The position numbers were made by a program, and so were the translations under genes. DNA of 46,825 nt from Acidobacteriota bacterium (GTDB lineage Bacteria; Acidobacteriota; Terriglobia; Terriglobales; Acidobacteriaceae), in the NCBI GenBank assembly GCA_021805025.1, contig JAJZGF010000013.1:1-46825 (forward strand), in the 5' to 3' direction. Under the pieces are notes generated by a model, which was not told the origin of the DNA, did no database searches, and worked only from the letters and a program-made list of their open reading frames with translations. This document shows, piece by piece, positions 25,745 to 36,771 of this stretch (the first letter of the stretch is position 1; each line of letters begins with the position of its first letter).

Positions 25745-26305
25745 ATGACCTCCTACCCCGCACTCGAAACCCGTCTTCCGATGATCGAGCGTGAACAGGT
25801 CTCAGCGGAGATCGCGGCCCTCTATGATCAGCTTTTGCGTGATCGGGGGGTGGTGCCCAACATGTTCAAGACCCTGGCCCATGTTCCTGCTTTGGTTCTT
25901 GGGGTAGCAGCCTTTCTGAAGCCGCTGATGGGGGAAGGCGCATTGCCCTGCTGGTACAAGGAACTGGTCGCCACGCGCGTTGCCATGCTGAACCAGTGTG
26001 ACTACTGCATAAGCGCGCACCGCCTGCTGGCTCGCCAGCGCGGGGCAACCCAGGAGCAGATCGACAGCCTGGACCGCTTCGAGTCCGGCCCCTTCACTGC
26101 AAGGGACCGTGCGGGCCTGCGTTATGCCGGCCTGCTGCATGAGTCTGGCCACGCCATTGATGACGCCGCATTCCTGGCCGTGCGCATACACTTCAACACT
26201 CAGGAGATTGTTGAACTGACGGCAGTGGCCGCGGCCTTCGAATTTTTTTCGAGGATGAATTCTGCATTGCGTATTCCAGTCACGCCGATCCCAGGCAGCA
26301 TCTAA
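25745..26305 (+). CDS. AhpD/carboxymuconolactone decarboxylase-like protein
   Basis: A 186-residue protein of the CMD/AhpD fold. It contains the redox motif CDYCISAH (Cys85, Cys88, His92) found in the alkylhydroperoxidase AhpD, where the cysteines reduce the AhpC peroxiredoxin, preceded by ELVATRVAMLNQ. The flanking helical pattern (FKTLAHVPALVLGVAAF at the front, IVELTAVAAAFEFFSRMNSAL at the back) is that of peroxidase-related members. I start it at the ATG 25745, since the frame upstream is not family-like. It lies 68 bases before the UspA gene on the same strand, a sensible stress-response pairing. Substrate is unknown. Confidence 0.87.
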   Translation: MTSYPALETRLPMIEREQVSAEIAALYDQLLRDRGVVPNMFKTLAHVPALVLGVAAFLKPLMGEGALPCWYKELVATRVAMLNQCDYCISAHRLLARQRGATQEQIDSLDRFESGPFTARDRAGLRYAGLLHESGHAIDDAAFLAVRIHFNTQEIVELTAVAAAFEFFSRMNSALRIPVTPIPGSI

Positions 26306-26373
26306 GTTTTTCAAGGGGCAGAGCCCCGAAGGCGCCCGCACCTGCCGGGCCGACGGAAAGGGAGTCAGACACG

Positions 26374-27261
26374 GTGGAAGTCCAGGACGAGCGGCCAGAA
26401 GTCAGCGTCAACACGGTGGTCTATGCAACAGATTTTTTCCGGTGTTCAGAGAACGCGGGAGACTACGCGCGATGGCTGGCCGAGTATTTCTCGGCATCCC
26501 TGATGGTCACACATGCGTTTCTGTTGACGCAGGCCGCCATGGAGGTCGAACAGGTGGTGCGCAAGCTCAGTCGCCAGCGCGAAGATCTGGAGGCACGACT
26601 TGCGCAAAAGGCCCAGCATCTCAGTTCAGGCTCCATCCACGCTATTCCGGTCTTGCTTGAAGGGAATCCAAACCAGGTCATTCCAGAACTGGCCGAAAAG
26701 CATGCGCCCGCGATGATTGTGCTGGGCACTCACGGTGCGGGACGCCTGGAACACGGATTGATTGGCTCAGTGGCCGAAAAGGTTCTGCGTTCTACCCGCT
26801 GGCCCTGCCTGACGGTAGGACCGCATACACCGCAGTCGACAATTGACAAGCAGCCTTTCCGCCGGATTCTTTATGCGACCGATCTGAGCCCGGCCACGAC
26901 GCAGGCGGCGGTGTATGCTCTTAGCTTTGCCGAGCAGGCCGGCGGAACGATCGATGTTTTGAACGTGATCCCCGAGATTGCCAATGAAGACCCGGAGGGT
27001 TGGGAAGAGCTGCGTAAGCAACATGCGGATGCGCTGGAGAAGCTTGTGCCTCACCAGGCCCGCGAGTTCTGCAACCCGCACACGTTTGTGGAGTTCGGCT
27101 CGGCTTATGAGCGCATTATGGGACACCTGCAGCAGGATGGAACCGACTTGCTTGTGCTGGGGATTCGCAAGACGCCGTTCCTTAGCCTTGAAATGCGCAC
27201 GTCAGGCGCGTTCCGCATCATTGCGAACTCGCCTTGTCCGGTGCTGACGATCATGGGTTGA
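26374..27261 (+). CDS. Tandem universal stress protein
   Basis: Two UspA domains in one 295-residue protein. Domain 1 (about 10-150) starts NTVVYATDFFRCSENA and ends with the ATP-binding signature GTHGAGRLEHGLIGSVAEKVLRS...CLTVGP. Domain 2 (about 160-295) starts RILYATDLSPATTQA but has GIRKTPFLSLEMRTSGAFRI in the place of the nucleotide-binding loop, so the GxxG(9x)G(S/T) motif is lost. One domain may bind ATP and the other serve for dimerisation. It begins at GTG, with GGGAG about nine bases upstream. It is probably cotranscribed with the AhpD-like gene and convergent with the esterase seven bases away. Confidence 0.9.
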   Translation: MEVQDERPEVSVNTVVYATDFFRCSENAGDYARWLAEYFSASLMVTHAFLLTQAAMEVEQVVRKLSRQREDLEARLAQKAQHLSSGSIHAIPVLLEGNPNQVIPELAEKHAPAMIVLGTHGAGRLEHGLIGSVAEKVLRSTRWPCLTVGPHTPQSTIDKQPFRRILYATDLSPATTQAAVYALSFAEQAGGTIDVLNVIPEIANEDPEGWEELRKQHADALEKLVPHQAREFCNPHTFVEFGSAYERIMGHLQQDGTDLLVLGIRKTPFLSLEMRTSGAFRIIANSPCPVLTIMG

Positions 27262-27268
27262 AGGGAAT

Positions 27269-28351
27269 TTACCTGTTCAACTGCTTGACGAAGAAGTCCG
27301 CCATCATGTGGTTGGCTTCAATAGCCTCGGGCATGGTGGAGCTATACCAGAAGGCGTGCGGGAGACCGTCAAAAACAATCAGCCGTGCATCGACGCCCGC
27401 CTCAAGGTATGCGCGGTGCAGGTTCGCGGTGCCGCTCAGCAGCATGTCGCGCTCGCTGGTCACGAAGAGTGAAGGCGGTAGCCCGTGCAGGTCTGCATAG
27501 ACCGGGGACAGGACCGGATCCTTCAGGTCAGTGCCAGCGATGTAGTCATGCTCGGTGGGGTGAGGCTGCGGCGGGTCCAGATGCCCGGCCAGCCCGCGCA
27601 GCGCAAACATCGCCCGCGAATCCCCGTCGCGTGCAAAGTCGCCCAGGCCGCTGAAGATGCCCAGGGCCGCCGGCATGGGCAGGCCAAGCTGCTTGAGCCT
27701 CACGGCAACCTCTGCGGTGAGAATCGCGCCCGCCGAAGTGCCATAGATGACTATCCGGTTGGGCTTGTAGGTCTTCAGCAGCGCCTGGTAGACCGCGACG
27801 GAGTCGTCCACGGCGGCAGGGAAGGGATGTTCCGGCGCGAGACGATAGAGGACAGCCACCACCTTGATTTTGCTGTAACCGGCGATAGGAATCGATTCGG
27901 TGTAGGAACCGGAGTCCGAGTTGAAGCCGCCTCCGTGCAGGTTCAGCAGGACCTTGTCGCGGTTTGCCTCCGGCATGTCCTCGGGGGTTACAACCCGCAC
28001 GGGAACATGTGCGATCGTCGTATTCTCAAGATGGTTGGGGCAGAGGCGGCTCCACTCGGCGGCTGCGCGCACAGCCCACGCATCGGTCATCCTGCGGCGT
28101 TCTTCGAGCGATTGCGGCGGACCCTGATCGGGTTCTGCGCGGGAGACGGATTGTTGCGCTTCGGGGCTCAGCGTCTGCGGCACCGGCACCACGCGCGTGA
28201 TGTGCGCCGTGCCCTGTGCGTCGATGTAGCTGGTGTCTCGCGTGGCAGCCTCAGCCGCCGTGGTGGGTTGCAGCGGAGGCGTCTGCTGGGCCGCCAGCGC
28301 GCCACCGGCCGCCAGCGTGAGGAAGGACGTACAAAGAACCAGTCGGCGCAT
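27269..28351 (-). CDS. Secreted alpha/beta-hydrolase esterase, HSL (hormone-sensitive lipase) type
   Basis: A 360-residue serine esterase with a signal peptide (MRRLVLCTSFLTLAAGGALA). The oxyanion-hole motif HGGG (139-142) and nucleophile motif GTSAG (204-208, Ser206) define the HSL/family IV esterases; the acid is probably the Asp of SERDMLL and the base the His of DGLPHAFWY. A Pro/Gln/Glu-rich segment (60-90) separates the signal from the domain. Substrates are likely short-chain esters or acetylated carbohydrates; sequence cannot decide. The small membrane-protein gene lies upstream on the same strand, 81 bases away. Confidence 0.92.
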   Translation of the reverse strand: MRRLVLCTSFLTLAAGGALAAQQTPPLQPTTAAEAATRDTSYIDAQGTAHITRVVPVPQTLSPEAQQSVSRAEPDQGPPQSLEERRRMTDAWAVRAAAEWSRLCPNHLENTTIAHVPVRVVTPEDMPEANRDKVLLNLHGGGFNSDSGSYTESIPIAGYSKIKVVAVLYRLAPEHPFPAAVDDSVAVYQALLKTYKPNRIVIYGTSAGAILTAEVAVRLKQLGLPMPAALGIFSGLGDFARDGDSRAMFALRGLAGHLDPPQPHPTEHDYIAGTDLKDPVLSPVYADLHGLPPSLFVTSERDMLLSGTANLHRAYLEAGVDARLIVFDGLPHAFWYSSTMPEAIEANHMMADFFVKQLNR

Positions 28352-28432
28352 GGAGAATCCTTCTCGTAAGGGGTTGGTCCCTGACTGCGGTCTTGTGATG
28401 GGGGAGGGTGGTCGCGCGGCTTGCGCCTGGCC

Positions 28433-28783
28433 TTATCCGTCGGTGGGTGTGGGAGCAGGCTTGGGGGACGGACTTGTTATCGCCGTTATGTCTTCCACCG
28501 TGTTCTGCACCTGGCTGATCGCCTGTTGGACCTGGTCCACATAGCCGGGCAACTGCTTCCAAAGCGAACGTAGAAGATCCTGCTGCTCCAGCATCGCGAG
28601 GGAGGTGCCCGCCGCAGCGGCGGCCATGGCTGCGCGACGCTTGCCCGACAGCAGAAGGAGTCCCGCTGCGATCAGCGAGCCGCCGGCGGCCCATGCAATC
28701 CAATCCACTGCTTCGGTCCTCGACTTGGCTGTCTCAGTCGAGTCGCTCTGTCTCACTCGTTGCGGTACCGGTGTCAAACCCAT
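28433..28783 (-). CDS. Small hypothetical membrane protein
   Basis: A 116-residue protein I do not recognise. Basic N-terminus (about 1-25), one or two hydrophobic segments (VDWIAWAAGGSLIAAGLLLLSG, then AAMAAAAAGTSLAML), an amphipathic segment with LLRSLWKQLPGYVDQVQQAIS, and a Pro/Ser/Thr-rich tail. The ATG at 28783 was chosen over 28849 because GAGGAGG stands six bases before it. It lies upstream of the esterase on the same strand. The helical Gln/Val-rich stretch might pack against the membrane or form a coiled coil. Confidence 0.7.
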   Translation of the reverse strand: MGLTPVPQRVRQSDSTETAKSRTEAVDWIAWAAGGSLIAAGLLLLSGKRRAAMAAAAAGTSLAMLEQQDLLRSLWKQLPGYVDQVQQAISQVQNTVEDITAITSPSPKPAPTPTDG

Positions 28784-28897
28784 GCATCCTCCTCGCTGGA
28801 ACCAGTTTGCGGTGCGGGTAGAAGACCTTACCCCTTGAAGCAGGCACAAAAGGCAGCCGTTCGTGGCTCGTCCTCTATGCTGCCGGAATTCATCCGT

Positions 28898-29206
28898 TCA
28901 GTCCAGATCAAACTCGCGCAGAGGCTTGCCCTCGGGCGCATCTTTGGCCTTGCGCAGCGCCTCGGCAAACTTTTTCTCCAGCAGATCATCCCTGTTTTTT
29001 TCCGATTCCATCGACTGGCGAAAAATTGCTTCCTTGCGCTCATCCTGCTCTCGCATGGCCTTGGCGGCCATCTCCAGATCCTCAAACGTGCGTTTACGGG
29101 GGGCGGGCGCATGGCTCACGATCAGCCCGGTCGCCGCATCGATCTTCAGCATTGCCCCGCAGTCGGGGCAGGTCACTTCAAACGTGGACTCCGTCGCCTT
29201 AGGCAT
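28898..29206 (-). CDS. Small hypothetical protein with one CPDCG zinc-ribbon-like knuckle
   Basis: A 102-residue protein. It starts MPKATESTFEVTCPDCGAML, so it has only a single CxxC knuckle, followed by a long charged helix (about 45-90, EDLEMAAKAMREQDERKE, likely coiled coil) and an acidic end (LREFDLD). One knuckle could bind zinc only as a dimer. There is no Shine-Dalgarno sequence. TACAAT lies nine bases before the ATG, so the mRNA may be nearly leaderless. I cannot assign a function. Confidence 0.68.
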   Translation of the reverse strand: MPKATESTFEVTCPDCGAMLKIDAATGLIVSHAPAPRKRTFEDLEMAAKAMREQDERKEAIFRQSMESEKNRDDLLEKKFAEALRKAKDAPEGKPLREFDLD

Positions 29207-29215
29207 CACATTTGC

Positions 29216-29221
29216 ATTGTA
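29216..29221 (-). promoter_or_regulatory. -10 box just before the CPDCG-protein gene
   Basis: TACAAT on the minus strand, nine bases before the ATG at 29206. It implies a leader of one to three bases. The 17-base upstream hexamer is weak, so this is tentative. Confidence 0.35.
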
Positions 29222-29385
29222 GGCGCACTCGCGTGGGCTTGCACACCTTCTGCCTGCCCGCGTTGACATGTCGATTTGGGAACGGGACCGGAACCGGAAT
29301 ATGAACACATCGTCACGTGCGCCCCGTCACGCCGAGGATTGAAGCGCCGATAAGATGGCTATGGTTCAAGGAGGACCTACTCACC

Positions 29386-29583
29386 ATGTTGACTGCGATT
29401 TCACCCGGAGCAGCTGCGGCACCCCAGGCAGCTACAACTGAACCTGCGGCGCGCGCCGCAGCCACAGCGGCGAGCCTGTCGGCCAGTCGCGCCACGGCAC
29501 AGGACACCGTCACCATCAGCTCCGCGGGCCAGCAGGCAGCCCACGCCGCCGGAGATGTGGACCACGACGGGGACAGTCATTAG
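29386..29583 (+). CDS. Small Ala-rich hypothetical protein
   Basis: A 65-residue protein, too short to name. It starts MLTAISPGAAAAPQ behind AGGAGG (about ten bases before the ATG). The body is Ala/Thr/Ser-rich without hydrophobic runs; a motif DTVTISSAGQQAAHAAG and a His/Asp-rich end (DVDHDGDSH) could bind metal. It stands alone between divergent and convergent neighbours and ends 32 bases before a hairpin. A good ribosome site and terminator support a real gene. Confidence 0.62.
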   Translation: MLTAISPGAAAAPQAATTEPAARAAATAASLSASRATAQDTVTISSAGQQAAHAAGDVDHDGDSH

Positions 29584-29615
29584 CCCGCACAGGTTGCCTG
29601 TGTAGCTCGAAGGAT

Positions 29616-29643
29616 GAAGGCCCTGCTCGTGAGCAGGGCCTTC
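29616..29643. terminator. Bidirectional hairpin between the Ala-rich gene and atpC
   Basis: GAAGGCCCTGCT and AGCAGGGCCTTC are perfect 12-base arms with a CGTG loop. It follows the plus-strand Ala-rich gene by 32 bases and the minus-strand atpC by 28 bases, so it can end both. Neither side has a long U run, so its strength as an intrinsic terminator is uncertain. Confidence 0.65.
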
Positions 29644-29671
29644 GAATCAGGCAAAAAGATGGAGCTCCGGT

Positions 29672-30091
29672 TCAGCGCTGGGACGTAGAAGCAATCTTGG
29701 CTTCTGCCTCGGCAATGACGCGCAGGGCCTCATCGTAGGCTTCTTCGCTTTCGCCGGCTTGCTTCCAGAGTTCGAGGCCATGATCGAGCTGTTTCTCGGC
29801 GCGCTTCACGTCAATCTCCGCGGGTTTGAGGGCATCGGAAGCAAGGATCGTCACGCGATCCGGGAGCACTTCCACAAACCCCCAGCTGACGTTGTAGCGC
29901 TCGTCGCCGCCTGGCCCGCCGAGCAGGGTCACATCCCCCGCGCCCAGTTCGGCGAGCAGTGGTGCGTGCCCATACAGCACTTCCATGTAGCCGGACTTGG
30001 ACGGTAGCTCGACCGACTGCACCGTATGCTCGAAGAAGGTGCGTTCCGGCGTCACCAGACGGACGCGAAGTTGGTTGGTTTCTCCTGCCAT
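29672..30091 (-). CDS. atpC: ATP synthase epsilon subunit (AtpC)
   Basis: The epsilon subunit couples the central stalk to the c-ring and can inhibit ATP hydrolysis. The 139-residue product has the N-terminal beta-sandwich (RVRLVTPERTFFEH, SGYMEVLYGHAPLLAELGAG) and a C-terminal two-helix hairpin (about 88-139, KRAEKQLDHGLELWK). It is the last gene of the atp operon, 72 bases after atpD, and a hairpin stands in that gap. Confidence 0.95.
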   Translation of the reverse strand: MAGETNQLRVRLVTPERTFFEHTVQSVELPSKSGYMEVLYGHAPLLAELGAGDVTLLGGPGGDERYNVSWGFVEVLPDRVTILASDALKPAEIDVKRAEKQLDHGLELWKQAGESEEAYDEALRVIAEAEAKIASTSQR

Positions 30092-30115
30092 ATGCCTTTC
30101 CGGACTTCTTGTTGT

Positions 30116-30148
30116 TTCCAGGTTCCGGCATTGAGCCGGGAGCTGGAA
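30116..30148 (-). promoter_or_regulatory. Intercistronic hairpin between atpD and atpC
   Basis: TTCCAG-GTT-CCGGC, an ATTGA loop, GCCGG-GAG-CTGGAA: two 5-6 base stems in series around a symmetric 3x3 internal loop. It lies between the atpD stop and the atpC start on the transcript. A stem here could lower atpC expression or protect the beta message, in keeping with one epsilon per three beta subunits. Inference. Confidence 0.5.
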
Positions 30149-30163
30149 GCAATACGCTGGTGC

Positions 30164-31621
<1,458 letters not shown>

Positions 31622-31888
31622 CTATGCAGCGGAGCCTTTCAACTTTTTCCGAGCCTTAACTGTGGCCGCTTTCGGCAGCACTCGCTTCTTGCGATCTTTT
31701 TCAGCAAATTCCGCAAACTGCTTCCACGTAACGCGGTAGACATAAGTATTACCGCTAGGACGCCATTCGAGATGGTTCTGCCGAACAGTTAGCTCACCGT
31801 GTAAACCGTCATCGGTCGAACGCTTGAATGAAATGCCGGTTTGTTCGATTTCACGTTCAGGGATTGAGAACCTTACCTTCGTGGGCAT
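31622..31888 (-). CDS. Hypothetical basic protein inserted between atpG and atpD
   Basis: An 88-residue protein that is not an ATP synthase subunit I recognise. It starts MPTKVRFSIPEREIEQTGIS, has a central beta-like HGELTVRQNHLEWRP, TYVYRVTWKQFAEFAEKD and a strongly basic end (KKRVLPKAATVKARKKLKG). The ATG at 31888 was chosen because GAAGGAG lies eight bases upstream; the nearby ATG at 31894 would be too close. The gene is fitted into a 298-base gap with 16 bases on the atpG side and 15 on the atpD side. By hand count its G+C is close to 50 percent (134 of 268), below the flanking atp genes (about 60). That suggests later insertion. It could bind nucleic acid, but this is a guess. Confidence 0.75.
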   Translation of the reverse strand: MPTKVRFSIPEREIEQTGISFKRSTDDGLHGELTVRQNHLEWRPSGNTYVYRVTWKQFAEFAEKDRKKRVLPKAATVKARKKLKGSAA

Positions 31889-31904
31889 CGACATTACTCC
31901 TTCG

Positions 31905-32975
<1,071 letters not shown>

Positions 32976-33068
32976 AAGACTTTCCGATGCCGGGCTTCCA
33001 GCTGCTAGCCTCTAGCTTTTCTTGTTCGTCATCCAAATCCAGTTTCAAGCCTTGCTTTTAGTTAGTAA

Positions 33069-34604
<1,536 letters not shown>

Positions 34605-34655
34605 TGTTGCTCTTCCTGTCCTTTGAATCCTTGTATCGATTTTGCCGAGAGGAGC

Positions 34656-35195
34656 TTATCCGGCAACCAATGTTTCCTTCAACCGGTCCAGTCGACCGCG
34701 GACGCTGCCGTCGTACACGGTCGATCCGATGCGCACCACCGTGCCGCCCAATATGGATTTGTCCAGCTTGAAGCTGGCCTCAATCTTCGCTCCTGCCAGC
34801 TTGCTTACCCCTGCCAGCAGCGTATTGCGCTCCGGCTCGCTCAGCTCACGGGCAGTCACAATCTCGGCTCGCTGAATCCCAAGCTTCTGCTGCAGCGCCA
34901 GGCGATAGGCCGCAATCACCTCTTTGACCTCGCCGATGCGGCCGTTGTCGATGAGGACCGCAAGCAGGTTGCGCGCCTCCTTTTGCAATCCGATTTTCTG
35001 GTTCAGCCGGTCCAGGATCTCAACCTTTTGCGGTGCGGCCAGCGCGGGGTTTGTAAAGAAAGCCTGCAATTCCGCACTGCCTTCCCACGTGGCAAGGAAG
35101 TCGCTCAACCGGCGCTCCACCGCCTCGGTGTCAAGCCCTGCCGCGGTCACCACATCAAGAAATGCATGTGCGTAGCGATTGACAAAAGCGGCCAT
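34656..35195 (-). CDS. atpH: ATP synthase delta subunit (AtpH)
   Basis: The delta subunit caps F1 and holds the peripheral stalk. The 179-residue protein has the N-terminal six-helix domain (FVNRYAHAFLDVV, AFFTNPALAAPQKVEILDRL, NLLAVLIDNGRIGEVKEVI) and the C-terminal conserved segment (EASFKLDKSILGGTVVRIGSTVYDGSVRGRLDRLKETL). It follows atpF with no spacer: the atpF stop ends at 35196 and this gene starts at 35195. Confidence 0.95.
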   Translation of the reverse strand: MAAFVNRYAHAFLDVVTAAGLDTEAVERRLSDFLATWEGSAELQAFFTNPALAAPQKVEILDRLNQKIGLQKEARNLLAVLIDNGRIGEVKEVIAAYRLALQQKLGIQRAEIVTARELSEPERNTLLAGVSKLAGAKIEASFKLDKSILGGTVVRIGSTVYDGSVRGRLDRLKETLVAG

Positions 35196-35945
35196 TTAGT
35201 TCTGCCCCCTGCGCACGGCCTCGCGCACAAAATCGTCGATCAGTATGCGATCGGATTCCTGTGTCAGGACCAGCTGATGGGCGGCCCGTTCAACCGCAAG
35301 GTCGGCGGCAAAATTGTGCAACTCGCGCTTCGCCTGCGCCGCGGCCGTGGCGATCTCCTGTTCGGCAGCGGCGATGATCCGTCCGCTCTCCTCGCCGATG
35401 CTCGCCTTGATGCGCGCCTCGTCAGACTTGCCCTCTTCTTCGACCTGTGCGCGAATCTGTGCAATCTCCGAATCCAGCCTGGAAAGCCTGTCTTCCACGG
35501 CGGCCAGTCGTGCCCGCGCCTCATCCGTCATCTTGCGCGCTGACTGCAGGTTTTCCTGCAAAGCATGTCTGCGATTGCGCAGGTGCCTGGGCATGAATCG
35601 GATCAGGGGTATGCCGATGGCCAGGGCGATAATGCCAAAATTGATGAACTCGAATAGGCGGGCTGTCGGTTCCAGCCCCATGTGCAGGATGCGAGCCATC
35701 GATTGCACGATGGGCGCGTGGCGGTATACATCCATCTCGTCCGCTTCAGACTTGGGCGCTTCTTCCGCTTTGGCCGTGCCGGCTGCGGGCGCAATGGGCT
35801 GAGACGCTGCGGCAGGCGGTGTTGAGGCGGCGGCGCTGGAATCCTGCGCGAAGGCCGATGCAGCGCCTGCACCGCTCAAGAGAGCTGCCAGAAGAACAAC
35901 TTTGGAGATACCTGCGAAGCAACGCTGGTGCGCGGTCAGGTGCAT
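35196..35945 (-). CDS. atpF: ATP synthase b subunit (AtpF), long form with signal peptide
   Basis: The second peripheral-stalk subunit, 249 residues. It starts with a signal-peptide-like segment (KVVLLAALLSGAGAASAFAQ), followed by a Pro/Ala-rich linker (about 38-70, TPPAAASQPIAPAAGTAKAE), the true membrane anchor (ARLFEFINFGIIALAIGIPL) and a long amphipathic, charged coiled coil (about 130-240). A cleavable N-terminus plus a flexible periplasmic stretch before the anchor is unlike E. coli AtpF (156 residues). The ATG overlaps the stop codon of the preceding b-type gene by one base. The b/b' heterodimer is the expected stalk. Confidence 0.92.
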   Translation of the reverse strand: MHLTAHQRCFAGISKVVLLAALLSGAGAASAFAQDSSAAASTPPAAASQPIAPAAGTAKAEEAPKSEADEMDVYRHAPIVQSMARILHMGLEPTARLFEFINFGIIALAIGIPLIRFMPRHLRNRRHALQENLQSARKMTDEARARLAAVEDRLSRLDSEIAQIRAQVEEEGKSDEARIKASIGEESGRIIAAAEQEIATAAAQAKRELHNFAADLAVERAAHQLVLTQESDRILIDDFVREAVRRGQN

Positions 35946-36403
35946 TAACGGGAACCCCCGGCAACTGCAGGCAGAACGGCTCGCATGACCTGGTTGGCGA
36001 GTTCCGCCACGGCGCCCTGCATACTCTGGCGCGCCAGTTCGGCATCCGCATGGATCTCGGTTCTGGCCTGGCCCACCCTTGCGGAGGCAGCCTTTCGGGC
36101 GCTTTCGAGAGCGGCATCCCGGTTGGCCATCCACTGGCGCACCCGCTCTTCACGGGCCTTGTAGATCTCCGCGCGCGCCTGGCGCAGTTTGTCCGCATAC
36201 TCGGCCGCGCGCGCTTCTGCCTTGGCGATGGCTTTGTGTGCGTCTTCCACCGCGCCCTCAGTGCGAGCGCGCCGCTCCTTCAGGGTCGCCGTGAGCGGGC
36301 CCTGCATCAGAAATTGGTACGCAAGCACCAGCACGATGAACAGCAGAGCTGTGGGCACAGCACCCAGCAATAGGGCGCCAACTTGTTGAATAATCTCTTG
36401 CAT
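35945..36403 (-). CDS. atpF': ATP synthase b' subunit (short b-type, first gene of the operon)
   Basis: A 152-residue b-type subunit: a single N-terminal membrane segment (ALLLGAVPTALLFIVLVLAYQFL), then a charged coiled coil (about 38-140, ATLKERRARTEGAVEDAHKA) with Ala/Arg/Glu-rich heptads and short C-terminus. It is the ordinary length for b subunits and has no signal peptide. It is the first gene of the operon, so atpB (a) and atpE (c) must be encoded elsewhere. A promoter is predicted at 36463-36491. Confidence 0.92.
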   Translation of the reverse strand: MQEIIQQVGALLLGAVPTALLFIVLVLAYQFLMQGPLTATLKERRARTEGAVEDAHKAIAKAEARAAEYADKLRQARAEIYKAREERVRQWMANRDAALESARKAASARVGQARTEIHADAELARQSMQGAVAELANQVMRAVLPAVAGGSR

Positions 36404-36771
36404 TCGGTTACCGGGTCTTCAGGCGGTCTCTCTTGCTCGTCCTACGGGCGGTGGAACTTCTTTTTGTATCAGGCGCAAACACGCAAGTCAACGCGAATCA
36501 GGCTGTTTACACAGCACTCTGTGATTGCTGTCACGGCTGGGGGAATTCGCTCAAAAAAGGTCTTGCTTTCCACTACAATGAGCCTAAACTAAAGATACCA
36601 CCTAGACCCGGTTCAGGGTCCAGCGGGCGGACGGTTTAAGGAAGTCTCTCCACTCCTTGAGCTGCCAGCCCGCTTCTTCATTTCCGGGGCAAAATGCCAA
36701 TCTCCCAATCGAAGACGCAGGGCCGCACTGATTCAACCCCTGGCCTTATGCTGTAGGTACAGAATCTGCGC
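36404..36771. other. Divergent spacer between the atp operon and dnaG
   Basis: A 368-base gap holding the atp promoter (separate entry) and, for dnaG, a weaker pair TTGCTT (36563-36568) and TAAACT (36585-36590) 16 bases apart. An inverted repeat ACAGCA/TGCTGT (36511-36531) lies upstream of the atp -35 box and may bind a regulator. No coding frame is supported. Confidence 0.4.
36463..36491 (-). promoter_or_regulatory. Predicted promoter of the ATP synthase operon
   Basis: On the minus strand TTGACT (36486-36491) and TACAAA (36463-36468) stand 17 bases apart, a good sigma-70 pair. Transcription would begin near 36456, about 50 bases before the start codon of the first b-type gene. Confidence 0.58.
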
